The notes: generated by a model not told the origin, from the sequence alone. A stretch of DNA of 64,000 nt from Pipra filicauda (GCF_003945595.2 NW_024104294.1:563001-627000); one strand, 5' to 3'. Shown: positions 26,536 to 38,404, counted from the first letter of the stretch. Translations and numbers: made by a program.

Positions 26536-29500
26536 AATTCTTTGCTTTTACAATGTTCACATTTTCAGGATTAAAGTACATTCTGGTACTCATCCAGCAC
26601 AAGAGGTGAATGTAAACCAGTGAAGAGCATTACAAGAAATTTCACCTTTAAATTAACATAAAATAATCTCAAATCCCTTGTAACTATGTAACAGTACACA
26701 GAGACAAACTGGCTAGCTATTACTAGTGTATTGCTTTGTATAGTACTTCATTAGTAGCCCCTTCAAGTTTTCCCTTGTTGAATCACCTGTTTCTGGCTAC
26801 AGAGTCAATATTTACAATGCTCCTTTTCCTAATAAAGCATGAAGGCAACTGTATGGTACACAATAAATTCTCAAATGCTTCAGCAGAAACTTCGTATTTT
26901 AAACACATAGGAAGTTAAAAATGCCAGAGATTTGTACTAAAATTTCTTACCTTGCAAAGTTTCAGCAACAGCCAGCATGTCAGGTACACTGTGAGAGGGA
27001 ATTTCACTTTTATATATCTTTCAGGGAAACAGGTAAGGTACATTTGTCCCAAATCCAGCTCTTCATGGACAGCACTAGTGCCAGCATTATTAATATCATC
27101 CTCCCCACCCTCTTGTCTTCCTTTTTCCTCTTCTGCTGATGCACCCAAACATCTGTTGAACTCCATTTTCAAAACGTCTGTGGTGTCACACCCCCAGCCC
27201 CCCCTTCTCCACAGCCCTAATCCTTCCAGAGACAACTCAGGAAAGCTTTACTTTCACAACAGTAATGATATTCCCTGATCCTCCAGAAGTATGTAGCCTT
27301 GTCTTTAAGCCAACCCAAAAAGTTAAGACTGTGGTAGAATAAACTTTCTTTAAACTGTATTGGCTCTTTGCCTTTCTCTTATTGAACAACCTCTTGCAAA
27401 TGTGTGTACAGCTACAAGACAAATATAGCACCAGCAAGCCTTGTCATACAGCACAAGAATACCCCTGTTGTTGCCAAGAGAGGAGAGAAAGATTCCATTT
27501 ATTTAAAGAGCAAGTCCTCGGCATCAGTACTCCCTTGTTCATTTGGAGGGGGGAAAAGAAGATGAAAAATCTGTTAGCTTTGAAAACTTTATTTTTTTGT
27601 CAACTGTGTTTCCTCAGAACAAACCCCAAATCCATAAAAAAAAAAATTATGTTCTTACGGAGGAGGGTTTTTTAATTCCAGAGACTTCCAGCCACAGTAA
27701 TTCATTGTCTGTGATATCACAGATGCCAAGCTTGGGAAGGCTACAAATTTCAAAAGAATAAATGAGGTCTTGCAGATGGAGCCAAGACATTCTCAAATAA
27801 CGAACAGTCCTTCATAGGCCAAAATATGAAGAAAATATGCAAGAGATTAACTAAGTAATTTTTAGCTAAACATTAAGCAGCTCATCTGTGCCTTGTGACA
27901 GTTCAAACTTGTACATTAAGAACAATTTTAAGGACCTTTTTAAGGACCTCTTAGGTTTAATTGTATCAATTATGAGAATTCAACAGCATTGACAACTAAA
28001 AGGCATAATTTTAATCAATAAGATTAACTTTATTGGTGACTTCATCCAGAAATTTATGCTGTCTTCAAATTATCTTCCCCACCACAGAGAGGATATTTGA
28101 GTAAAGGAAGAGAACGCTGTGGTTTGATGAAGAATTAATCAAGAGCTTCAGTATCTTTTAACATATCTAATATCCAAAGATTCCATCCTCTTGAACTACC
28201 TTCAAGCACCAGACACGGCAGCGAGTAAATGCTTGCCATCCAATTTTATGATCATTAACCATATTAAATACCACCTTGAATGATTTTTATAGGGCTACCT
28301 GTAAGTTATACATTTTATTGTTAGAAAGGGTGTTTCAGGATACAAAAGGTAAAAACAAAATTCCTTCACACCCATATACAGTCTGTCCATAAGAAACAGC
28401 AAATGAAATGCAGAAAACATACACATTTCTTTAGTCTGATACATTTTACAAGGTGTCTGGCTCACCTGGTTCCCGATGGGTACAGCTGCCACTATTTCCC
28501 TTTCTTTTCACGTTCATACAAATTTGAGAAAGAGAAAATACAATGAATTAGAGAGCCAAACCTTCCTGTGATGGCTCACTGGAATAAAGTGGAACATAAT
28601 TTCTATTCCTGCAGGCAATCCTGAGTACAGATGTTGAAGGCAAGTTGGCTCTAGCAACTGTAAAGGAGCTGGATTGCATCCCAGTGCTCACTCCTCCTGT
28701 CATATCCCCTGCAGTCAACATGTGCCTGCAATTCCCACACGATGCTTGCTCTGACATAACACACCTTTTGAGCAATCAGCAGCAGCCTCTATGTTTTCCC
28801 ACTTGTAGCTGATCAGGGGACCACTCCTGGACCTTCAAATGTCAGCAGGCAGGGACCACAGCCCCTGTGCAGCAGCCTGCTCTGCACAGGGACAAGCCAG
28901 AACTCCTGACCCTGAGTATGAAAGCAAACGAGTTCGTGGGGAGGAAAGTTTCACAACTCTCCCCTGCTCTCTGGTCCCTTGAGGTGAGGAGACTACTATC
29001 TTTGAAAGCAACTGTGGCCATGCCAAAAGCCTGCTCACTGTTGCTGCCAATTTTAAACACAGTTAAAGAACACTTGACATAGAAAATGACAGGGAAGGAG
29101 AAGTCAAACCAAAGAAATGTCAAGAAGCAGACGACTGAGCCAGCTTATAAACTTGTAGAACACTGTCAGCTGAGAAAATTACAAGGGTGGAGGCAGATGA
29201 AAACTGCATCTATTACTAAATTACTGTCTCTTAGTTTGTTCCCAGAAGGACATGACATTGCCACACACTGGCAAAGTTGTATTATTTTCATCTTTCCATT
29301 GCCTCCCAGTTCTTTGATTCTGACCACTAAGAAGTTGCTACATGAGATATTTTCAACCCTAGTATTTTTTCCCTAATCCCTACCATTTATGATGTGAATA
29401 ATGACATATGAACCAACAGAGACAAGTCTGCCTAACCTATTTTCTGGTCCCAATTAAGTGCAAGTGAAACAATAGTTAAAATAAGATCCACTTACACCCT

Positions 29501-32500
29501 TCATATAGTCAATATTCCCAGCATTTCTGTTCTGAGCAGACACCATCATAGCAGGGCTCAGCAATTGTAAGAAAATAAATCATATAGACTTGAACCAAGT
29601 CTTAAAGGTCCTTGATCTGGAGTTCTCACACAGCTCTTTTACCTACAACACCTTTTTGGGAACCTCCAACATAAACCAAAATCAGAATGATTTTAGAAGG
29701 TGAATCAAAAAGCAGCCTGCATACAGGGCCCAGATACTGGGTTTGCTTGTTTTCATAAAATAAAGGGTTCAGCTTTTCTGTTTTGCTATTTTAAATTCAA
29801 AATGATTCATAGCAGAAGCATGATGTTACACTCCAGAGGAGCATGTGTGTAAGCTCCTGGCAATCCATACCCAGTTCCCTATTCCGTTCTGCCCAGCCTG
29901 GAAAAAAGCTACTTACGAGAGCTCTAGATAGGACTGTGCTTCCCCATCCCAAGATTTTAAAACAACCAACCCTCCCCTTCCCACAAAAAATCAACCTAAC
30001 CCAACAAAAAACCCAAAGCACCCCACAGTTTTTATTCCTATTACCCTCACCTCCACCTCATGGTCCCAATGTGTTTCTTAGCATATTGTAAGAAAGTTTT
30101 CTGAAAATGAACTTCAGAAAGTAACTTTCAATTGTTCAAGTCAGTGTTTTTGTTGCCATCCTTGGGCACTCTTAGCACTGACCTGTTAATATCCTCAGTA
30201 TTACTGTAGCATTCAGTAGCTGCAGTCTGAGGTATTTAAGAGAGTTGCCATCGAAATTGTCACAACTCCATCTTAACAACTAGAGGCTGTAGAAGGGAAG
30301 CCAAGAAATTTCAGAAGAACGGGATTTTTGAAGGGCAAGCTGCTAAAAGCTAATGAATTGAAATGTAAGTTAACAGATTTTGCAGACACAAGGGAACATG
30401 ACATAATGCAGTTGAGAAGCTGTTCCAGTTATGAAGGACAAATCGATAACAGTACTGAGATGACTTCTTAAATTAGGTGATGAGGTAAACTCACAACACA
30501 CACTGAGTGAAGTAAGTTGTTTAAACCTTATGCTTTGCTTGCCAGCTTCTAGAGTGATATGTTTTTGAAGTGGGGAAGAGAACACAGCATTGACATTACA
30601 ATTTCCACTTTCAAAGGCTCCAGCAATGTTACTTAATTAAATCTTGGAGCCCTGGGAATGCAGTTAACCTTGACTTTACCCAGATGACTGCTCAACCCTC
30701 ATGTTCCCCCAGCAGGTTTGTACAGTTAAAAAGGATATCTTGTGGTTGTGTATCATAGTAAAGTTCCAGTTCAGAATGGTTTATAGTAAATATCTAGTTG
30801 CATATAGAGTGTGATTTGAGCTTATATATACATACTCGATATATATTTACACTACTCACCATGTGTATGTAGCTGACATAAACAGATTTTAGGTGAGTAA
30901 TTGATGATCGCAGGCTCCACTAATGCTCAGTCAAATGGCACACTGAAATGGCAATAAACAGTATTTTAAACTCCTGTAAACTGCTTAGAATCTATATAAA
31001 TAAACTCTTCAAACAAGGTGTAGCCCATTTCAGTCCTATCATGACTAGGTACTCTTTTTGTCAGACTTAGCTCTTGTAACAACAGTAGCCATCAGACACT
31101 TTTAATCTGGCACTAATGTAAATGGAGCCTAGAATATTTGCAAAAAATAATTCTAAACCATGCCACCTCTCACTGCAAGTTATTCTATCATTAGCATAAT
31201 GGGCATTTTTCTACTTGTTTCCTTTTTTTTTTTTTAACTGGAAGAATCTTTTGCTTTCATTGTTATGGTCTAGATACAGGGGGCAGACTGGAATAAATCC
31301 TTCCAGGATGAGAGAGCTCAGGACCCGAAACAGAATGTGAACTTGTCTCTTCCTGATGAGAACTCACTTCTTTGTTAGCTGCCAGGGCATTGCCCTTTCC
31401 TGCTCACAGTGAGCGACCAGCCCCAAGTTCCCAGTGACCACAAGTCAAGAACTGGGAGGGTAACATTTCCCCTCCTACCGCCACGAAAGAGTCTCTTGAA
31501 ACTGTATTTCAGAGCATTCTGTGTTTACTCCCAAGATTTCCTACAGGACTGTTTAAAATGAGAGCTCTGACTCCTCATTAATTGCTTGATTATGGATAGG
31601 GAGGCATTAAGACAGATAAAATTGTTTAGAGATACGAGTTTTATCACGAGCAGCGCTGGTCCTCCATATTCATTCCAGCATTTCTGTAGCTAGGGAGTAC
31701 TATCTCATGACTCTCTTGAGATTCCAGGACCTGTCATCCTCCAGCCTTGCCCTAGTCCCCTTTCATTAACAAAACTTTACATGGCTTAAAGAAACAGGAT
31801 GGAGTTAACCTACTGGAAAGCTGCTGTCTTCCCTGCCTTTCTCACTGCCTTTTGCTTAAAGAGTTTTCATTTGTTGCGTTTTTTTACTCAAAACTCCAGT
31901 GCCTTTAGCCCTACAAATAGCATTTTGGCTACCAGAAATCCTAAAAGGAGCTACAGGGGAGCCCCGAGCAGAATTCTTCAACTGTCTGAGCAATCCCCCA
32001 AAATAGTGGAGGATATGTGATACTTCTGATTATTTTGAACCTACTGGCAATATCCTGCAGTAGTGCTTAGATTTATTCAGCATCTGAGAAGGCAGAAAAG
32101 CCTCCCTAATCTGCACAGTGAAGAGATGCACTGTAAGCAACCGGCCTCCTTGTGGTATTTGGTGGACTGTTTCCAGCTGGCTGGACTATTTCACAGCATA
32201 CTGCTCTGAGCTTTGTAGCACTTTACACTTACTCACAAATGCACAGCAGTCTTTAGAGCTATTTCTTGCATGACTTAGTCATTGCTGGATGGCCATCCAT
32301 TAAAACCTCCACTGGGATATAAGCAGCAGACATCTGTCTGCACTGGAACTGAAGGTGTGACATGTAAGAGCACCCAATCTACTGCTGGTTAACTACTGTG
32401 CCTGCCAATAGTAGGAAAGCTACAGCCCAAAAACCCATGGTGCCAAACCCACTGAGGAGCTTTGGAATTAATCTGGTAGACAGATGTGTCACCAACATCA

Positions 32501-33540
32501 GTGGGTGAAAAGCTATGATGGGCAGATCTCTGCACACTGTGTTCTGGGAAATGGGCAGCCTCTGCGTGTGCTGAGGCAGCATTTGCCTTAAATTAAGGGA
32601 GAAAACTGGATCACATTAAAGATATGAGGCTTTCTTAAATGACAGCCTCTATGAGTTAACTATGGGTTAGCTAAATGCAGATGGCCAAAAATGTAGAGTT
32701 TATGTGAACAACACACACCACATAAGCCTCAAAAAAAGTCAAATCGGGAAGTCTTTTGAGAGAAAGCAACCTTTTTTTAGTATACTCTGACACATGCTGC
32801 TTGGGATTGGGTCAGCAACGTCCCAAGAATAGGAGTTCACTGTATTCTTGTACATTCGGTTCTTGTCCCAGCAAGTTTGGAGAGGTGTGAAAACAAAAAC
32901 TGGCTGTGCTGAAACATAACCAGGCTTCTCTGATCGTCAAGGAAGTTCAGCTCAGGTTTCAACCAGCAGCTTTGTGGTTTGGCATGAAAGAGACTATTCT
33001 AGTTCCTAGCAGGATGTAAACACCCTGGGTGAGCATTAATCTTCTTTGGGAGACCTCTGACCACCTGCTCGAGCGTTCATCCTTGCTCCGAGCTCATTAC
33101 AAGTGCCCTGGGATTTGATGAGGAGGAGTGGCAGTAAATACATGTTTTGTTCACTATTTAAGACAGCCTTGAATCTTTGCTACACACACCAGGAGAGAGG
33201 GCGAAAGGGAGCAGGTTTTCACAGCCTCACTGCTGAGGCTCTGCCTGAGAGCCTCACGCCATTTTACCTCAGGGTCTCCAAGCCTGCTGCACCCCGAGCT
33301 ACATCACACAGCCCTCATGCCCCAACTGGAGCAAGACCTTGAAATTTGCTGGCAAATCCCCAGGTATCTCTGAAAAAGACGTGCCCTCACAGCTGCTGCC
33401 AGCACCGTGAGCGCCTTGTCCCAGTGCAGCACTGTGCCCCTCACAGGGCATTCCAGAACAATCCCGCTCTGTCTTCACAAGGTGTCCCTGCTCTGCCTTC
33501 CAGAGGGGCCCGGGGGTGAATTCGCTCTCTGATGATGCCC
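26536..33540. other. non-coding stretch, no gene recognised
   Basis: Unique-looking AT-rich DNA. One minus-strand open segment (26,951-27,017) with a consensus donor is discussed in the findings. GC content rises visibly from about 33,050 towards the CR1 copy and CpG island. A T13 run lies near 31,223. No gene, RNA gene or transposon is otherwise recognised. Confidence 0.5.
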
Positions 33541-34277
33541 AGGGAATCACAGAATCAATTAGGTTGGAAAAGACCTCCAAGATCATCGAGTCCAGCCCAT
33601 GACCGAACACCACCATGTCACTACACCGTGGCACTGAGTGCCACGTCCAGCCTTTCCTGAAACACCTCCAGGGCCGGTGCCTCTACCACCTTCCTGCACA
33701 GTCTATTCCAACGTCTAATCACCCTTTCCATGAAGAATTTCTTCCTTAGTGTCCAACCTAGACCTCCCCTGGTGCAGTTTAAGACTCTGTCCTCTTGTCC
33801 TGTCGCTGGTTGCCCGGGAGAAGAGATCAACCCCCACCTCACTACAACCTCTTTTCAGGCAGTTGTAGAGAGTGATAAGGTCGCCCCTGAGCCTCTTCTC
33901 CACGCTAAACACCCCCAGCTCCCTCAGCTACTCCTCATAGGACCTGTGCTCCAGACCCAGCTCTGTTCCTTTCTCTGAACCCACTCCAGCACCTCAATAT
34001 CCTTCCTGAACTGATGGGCACACGCTGGCACATGTTCAGACACTGTCAACCAGCACTTCCAAGTCCTTTCCCACTGGGCCACTTTCCAGCCACTCATCCC
34101 CCAGCCTGTAGAACTGCAGGGGGTTGTTGTGGCCAAAGTACAGAACCCGGCACTTGGCCTGGTTGAACCCCGCAAAACTGGCCTCGGCCCATTGATCCAG
34201 CCTGTCCAGATCCCTCTGCAGAGCCTTCCTACCCTGCAGCAGATCGAAGAGCCGAGTCCTGTCCCTGCGACACTGTC
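33541..34277 (-). mobile_element. CR1 LINE 3' fragment, internally deleted
   Basis: Read on the minus strand, this carries the end of the CR1 reverse-transcriptase ORF and the characteristic 3' end. It runs from the [21 protein letters not shown] segment, through KCRVL and RLGDEW, to MRKNFF-like and EHWNRL-like residues near the C-terminus. It finishes in the CR1 tail (GGTCTTTTCCAACCTAATTG, then ATTCTGTGATT) at about 33,541. The ORF is broken by frameshifts and stops, so it is dead. Between the LEVLVDS and FRKDIEVLEWVQR segments some 150-180 bases of the usual CR1 sequence are missing, an internal deletion. The 5' truncation at about 34,277 is placed by fading similarity, and abuts the CpG island. 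CR1 copies are normally 5'-truncated and lack target-site duplications, which fits. Confidence 0.93.
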
Positions 34278-34960
34278 TCTGCGCTGGGCAGGAGCTGCGT
34301 CCCCACAGCGCGGCGGGAGGTTGGAGGTTCTCCCTCGCGGCTGCGGCCGCCGCCGCCATGGAGGGCTGGGCCCTTCCCAGCCCCACCGGCCGGGCACAGC
34401 GCTGCCTGCTCCCCACAGCCCGCCCCGCTGCCCCGGGCCTGGGAGCTGCGCGGCGTGAGGCGGGGGGAGCTGCCGGGGAGGGCCTGAGGGGCGAGCGGGC
34501 ACAGGTGCCACGCAGGGAAATCCCCAGGCCTGGGACGGCCCCCGGTGAGTTGGCTCGAGGAGGTGCTGGGAGCCCCGAGGATGTGGGGGCTGCCATGGAG
34601 GGGCATCCCGGGGGCAGGGTGGTGAGCGGTCAGGGGTGAGCCTTCAGTCGCTGTGATCAAACCACGCGGGTTCAAGGTGTGCGTTTCCTGCTGACCGGCG
34701 AATGGGTGCTGTGACAAAAGCTGGAATCTGAGGCGCGAAATAGTTGGAAATAGTTGAGGCCGTTTGTGGGAACTGTGTGATGGGGCTTGAAGCTGTTGTG
34801 TATCGGGTGAGTGCTCCGTGGGCTGGAGTCAGGCGAGGACCCCCAGGAACCCACACGCTGGAGATCAGAGCAGGGGTCTGCAGCCGCCGCGTGAGACCCC
34901 AGCAGCCACCCCTGCGCGGCCCCTCGGCCTGCTCTGCCCGTGCCCCGCTGCCTCAGCACC
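34278..34960. promoter_or_regulatory. CpG island, probable promoter
   Basis: About 680 bases of GC-rich DNA with dense CpG (for example CGCGG, GCGGCCGCCGCCGCC and CGGCGAATG), in a window where CpG is otherwise depleted. Unmethylated islands of this kind usually mark gene promoters in birds. It contains a perfect-Kozak ATG on the plus strand at 34,358 and two plus-strand GTGAGT donors (34,545 and 34,807). No TATA box was seen. It is bounded on the left by the CR1 copy and on the right by an 18-bp tandem duplication and a SINE. Direction is not certain, as an ATG on the minus strand overlaps the plus-strand one. Confidence 0.7.
34358..34544 (+). CDS. candidate first coding exon in CpG island, unknown protein
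   Basis: The ATG at 34,358 sits in GCCGCCATGG, a perfect Kozak context. The frame stays open for 62 codons plus one base to a strong splice donor, CCG/GTGAGT, at 34,545. The encoded segment starts [11 protein letters not shown] and is rich in Ala, Gly, Arg and Pro, as first exons in CpG islands often are. I recognise no domain. The exon would extend upstream as 5' UTR to an unknown start. Without the splice the frame continues to a stop at about 34,639. It leaves a 1-base overhang, matching candidate exons at 37,308-37,379 and 49,866-49,949. GC-rich DNA keeps frames open by chance, so coding status is uncertain. It could also be a non-coding promoter transcript. Confidence 0.4.
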
Positions 34961-34970
34961 TGTAGCCAGC

Positions 34971-35006
34971 CAGAAGGTACCTCAGAGCCAGAAGGTACCT
35001 CAGAGC
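34971..35006. repeat. 18-bp perfect tandem duplication
   Basis: The unit CAGAAGGTACCTCAGAGC occurs twice head to tail, at 34,971-34,988 and 34,989-35,006, with no mismatch. Each unit contains the palindrome GGTACC. It lies at the right edge of the CpG island. The absence of mutations between copies suggests a recent slippage or duplication event. Confidence 0.97.
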
Positions 35007-35123
35007 ACCGTGGGTTGTTATCTGGCACACCCCTGGTGCATCACCCCCTGCGTGTTTCCTGGTGTTTTGCTTATTTCTGTAATCACAGCAACATGCCTTT
35101 CCTTGTTCCATTTGTATTAAGAA

Positions 35124-35248
35124 AGTTGGTTGGAGCACGGTGCTAATAATTCTGAAGTTGTGGGTCTGATCCCCATATGGGCCATTCACTTAAGAGTTGG
35201 ACTCAGTGAGCCTTGTGGGTCCCTTCCAGCTCAGAATATTTGGTGATT
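35124..35248 (+). mobile_element. tRNA-Ile-derived SINE with CR1 tail (TguSINE1-like)
   Basis: The left part (35,124-35,184) matches tRNA-Ile from the D-loop onward: GTTGGTTGGAGCACGGTGC, then AAT in the anticodon position (35,145-35,147). The B-box region reads GGTCTGATCC, and a GGGCCA acceptor end follows. The right part (35,185-35,248) is a CR1-type 3' tail (AGTTGGACTCAGTGAGCC, GGGTCCCTTCCAGCTC, then TTTGGTGATT). This composite is the zebra-finch SINE architecture, mobilised by CR1 machinery. The first 14 or so tRNA bases are missing, so the copy is slightly 5'-truncated. Several mismatches indicate that it is old and inactive. It is not a functional tRNA gene. Confidence 0.85.
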
Positions 35249-37599
35249 AAGGTGCTCCTTCTTAATGTATTACCAGCTGAATCATGTCCCTTTCATTTTT
35301 GTTTCCATGCCTGTCATTACCTTCCTCATTGTTCAAGATGATGAGGGTTCTCAGCACCTTCTAAAGTCCCCTGATAGGAATGTGTGAGTTAGTACTTCCT
35401 TGCATTGGAGTGATTACTATTGCATTTCAGATTGTGCCAGCTTTCAGTCTATTCATGTTCCATCATGGAAAAATTGTTCTTCTTCCTTCCCCTTCTGCAA
35501 TTTTCTACTTAAGAGCATTAATGCATGGATACAATTATGCTAACATTAGGCAAATTGTTGCTTTGAAAAGTCCTTGTAATTGAATGACAGATGCTTATGA
35601 CTGAATCCGTTTAAAAACTCAATATAAGACTAAAGTTACTATTCAGGAACCTGCTTAGCATCCTGAGTACTCCTTGACTTTCAAGTGGAAATGGTGATTG
35701 GCACCACAGAGAGTTAGTTTGGAGTTCGCAGGTTAGAAAATATATTATAATGCTGCAGTAATTCAGGTGGCACTTGCCCTGTATGTCTGGATGTAAATTA
35801 ATCTGCAACTATGGTAAAATACAGATGAACAATAATTTTATAGTAGTGTAACAGTTTTCTATTGATATTAGTATTTTATTATAGTATTTATAAAATGGGG
35901 AGCTATGTAGTTTTATTTAGAATGGCTACAGAAAAAATTGAGAAGTGTGTTTTTTCAACTTCAAAAATGATGCATCTTTATCTTGCTGAAGTTTTAAAGT
36001 ATTTGTAAATATCATGTTACTTATATGTCTTCCCACAGTTAGAAAGACAAGGCAAATTTGCTGTGCATACCTACTTAGTTACTTCAAACTCCAGTCTGTG
36101 CTCTGTTATGCCAGATCTAACTCAATTTCTTTATTTCTTCAGCCAGTCAAGACTTTTGAAAGTGGGACACTTTCAGATGCACCTGAAAGTTAGTGCTTTC
36201 TTCAAGGAGTCAATCAGCTAATTTATAAGGCATGTGGAAAAAGGTAGTTAGATCAGGACAAATTCCTCATAGAGACCAGAACTTCCCTTCCTAAACGTGG
36301 CTGGCACTTCTCAAAGCAGTAAGTGCCTATGTTTAGAAACTAATCCACTTTCTAAATTACATACACTTGATAATCTACTAACTTCTCAATATTCTGATTC
36401 TCCCAGTGCTCATTGACTTATAAGCCGGGTTCTCCTACACAAGGAGAAGAATTAGAGAAGCAGCGAATTTTGCATCTATAAGCCTTTGATATAGGCTGGG
36501 GATTTAAAGAAAATAAATCATTCATAAACAGTAGGAGGGTTTTTTGCTGAACAATGAATTTGCAGTGCTGGAAAATAGTAAATTCACTAACGCCATACAA
36601 AATAATAAAGTGATGTTGATTAGAGACCAAACATAACATTGAATCCAAGTGACTTTAATATGTAATGTAGAATATGGTAACTAAAATATAATACATAAAG
36701 CATATGTACATCAGATATGACATATATGAAAAATAGTTAACAAAATATGTTAAATAGCATATAAATGCATGCATCTTAGTTACATAATAAACCATGTATG
36801 TACTGAAATTTTATTAATCTGCTACTCAGATTTTAAAGGTACTTGCTTCAGATTTCTTTCCTATTCTTGAACTTAACAAGTTTGCACAAAGCCTCTTTTT
36901 AGGTGTGTGTACACACTCATTATGCATATGTAGATATATATATATATTTATATGTACCATGCATGTACATTGTTCATCCAGGAGTTTTATCCTTTCATTA
37001 AGTAGAAGTCAGAATATGTAACACTGTTCTCTCTTAAATATCCCTCATTTTACCTGCAACTATATTGTGTGTCCTGTGCATTTGCTGTAAAGTGTAAACA
37101 TGTAAAACATCCTGCCACCAAACGCACCAGCTTACTTAGGACAATGAAATATTGTGAGTGAAGCAAAGTATTATTCTAGGACTTGTAAGTTCACATCACT
37201 AACATTTGACTGGAATACCAGAATGCCATTTTAATGCTTTGCTTTTGGAAGGAACATTTACTTGACAGTTCATGTGGGTCTGATATTTCTCTCTGTACTT
37301 TTTTCAGACATTTTTACTAGTATGAGATTATTTCCACTCAATTTTTATAAAATGATGAATGCTTTCTCTATTCATAGCAGTAAGTGGGAGTTTGTTAAGG
37401 ATACTCAGGTACTGGTCTTTGTGCTGGGAGTTCCAAAAATACCACTGAAACTCCAGTGGACTCTGCATTAAAAGAAGGAATATCAAGAATGGATGTCTTT
37501 AGGAGAATATAGTTTTTTTAAAAATAATTTTTCCAGAACATTTTTGTTCATTTTAGTGAACCATGAGATGAGGAAAAAAAATATTTTTTGACAAATGAT
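35249..37599. other. non-coding stretch with AT-rich segment
   Basis: AT-rich DNA. From about 36,655 to 36,970 it is strongly AT-rich, with many ATAT and CATATG-type motifs. It includes a GTGTGTACACAC palindrome (36,905-36,916) and (AT)7 at 36,934-36,947. A plus-strand splice-bounded open segment at 37,308-37,379 is discussed in the findings. No gene is firmly supported. Confidence 0.5.
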
Positions 37600-37765
37600 G
37601 TTCCTCAGGAGTTGGATTTGGGACTGGTGCTGTTTAACAGCTCTGTCGGTGCCATGGACAGTGGGGCTGAGGGCACTGAGCTGCACGGTGTGGTTCCCAT
37701 GCTTGAGGGAAGGGATGCCATCCGGAGGGACCTGACAGGCTCTGTGTGAATGCTGGGCCTGCACA
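37600..37765 (+). mobile_element. CR1 LINE internal fragment
   Basis: Plus-strand sequence resembles the CR1 reverse-transcriptase region just after the catalytic palm. It starts with GTTCCTCAGGAGTTGGAT (the VPQG-like motif), then GGGACTGGTGCTGTTTAACA (GPVLFN-like), CATGGACAGTGGGGCTGAG, and GAGGGAAGGGATGCCATCC followed by GAGGGACCTGACAGGCT. Indels disrupt the frame. Neither the 5' part nor the 3' tail is present, so this is an old remnant cut down on both sides. The right boundary is soft, as similarity fades near 37,765. Confidence 0.75.
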
Positions 37766-38305
37766 AGAGGAGTAAAAGCCCGTCTTCCTTGTCTGTGCTC
37801 ATTGCCTCTGGATTGTATCGTAGGGAGCCACTGTACATCCAGAGAGCCCAGCTTTAGAGGCAGTGAGCAGAGCAGCACAAGTCCTGTTCCAGTGGGAAGC
37901 TGTTGGCTCCTCCCGGTGTGAAGGGCAGAGACTACAAGAGAGGAGCTCTGAACACTTTTAGTGCAGGCAGCAGCAGGGACTGGGTAGCTCTAACACATGA
38001 GCAGGACTTACAGGGAGAAGAGCAGCAGCAGGAGAAAGAAGACACCAGTTTGGGAGATAAATAATGTTGGACAAATCATTTGTTACTCTGTGCCTGTAAG
38101 GCAGGAGAAATAATAGACTCCTTTGAAATAGTCTCCTTTACCATGTGGCAGCAAAGTCGCTTTTCTCTTTCTGTTGCCCTTCTTTTCCTCTGTGATGTTG
38201 TTTACTCAACCTGAACTCCAGGGAAGAGATGTGCGGGATGCCACAAGGATGGGAAATTCTGCCTCTGCTCCCTCAAGGCTCTGGGCTGGAATTTTAAGCC
38301 CAATG
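37766..38305. other. non-coding stretch, no gene recognised
   Basis: Moderately GC-richer sequence between the CR1 remnant and the polyadenylation signals of the minus-strand candidate gene. Nothing recognisable was found. If the candidate terminal exon is real, this lies just downstream of the gene. Confidence 0.45.
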
Positions 38306-38322
38306 TTTATTATCATTTTATT
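38306..38322 (-). promoter_or_regulatory. two AATAAA polyadenylation signals (minus strand)
   Basis: On the minus strand AATAAA occurs at 38,322-38,317 and again at 38,311-38,306. They are about 83 and 94 bases after the TAA stop of the candidate terminal exon at 38,405-38,610. A close pair of canonical signals after an open frame is what a compact 3' UTR looks like. In AT-rich DNA AATAAA also arises by chance. Confidence 0.4.
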
Positions 38323-38404
38323 AGCCCAAATCTAATACGTCATTTAGTGTTTCTGGAAAGAATGACTACATGAGGAACTGCTTGGCATTGCAGGCTTTTA
38401 AAGG

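Noticed and set aside
26336..26623. Plus-strand ORF with a long proline run
   Set aside because: The prolines come from the poly(C) tract; the flanking residues are frame accidents without splice or start support.
33621..33912. Minus-strand ORFs with an EHWNRL-like motif
   Set aside because: They are frameshifted pieces of the CR1 ORF2 C-terminus.
35124..35184. tRNA-Ile gene
   Set aside because: The 5' acceptor arm is missing, the B box is mutated and the sequence runs straight into a CR1-type tail, so it is a SINE head and not a tRNA gene.
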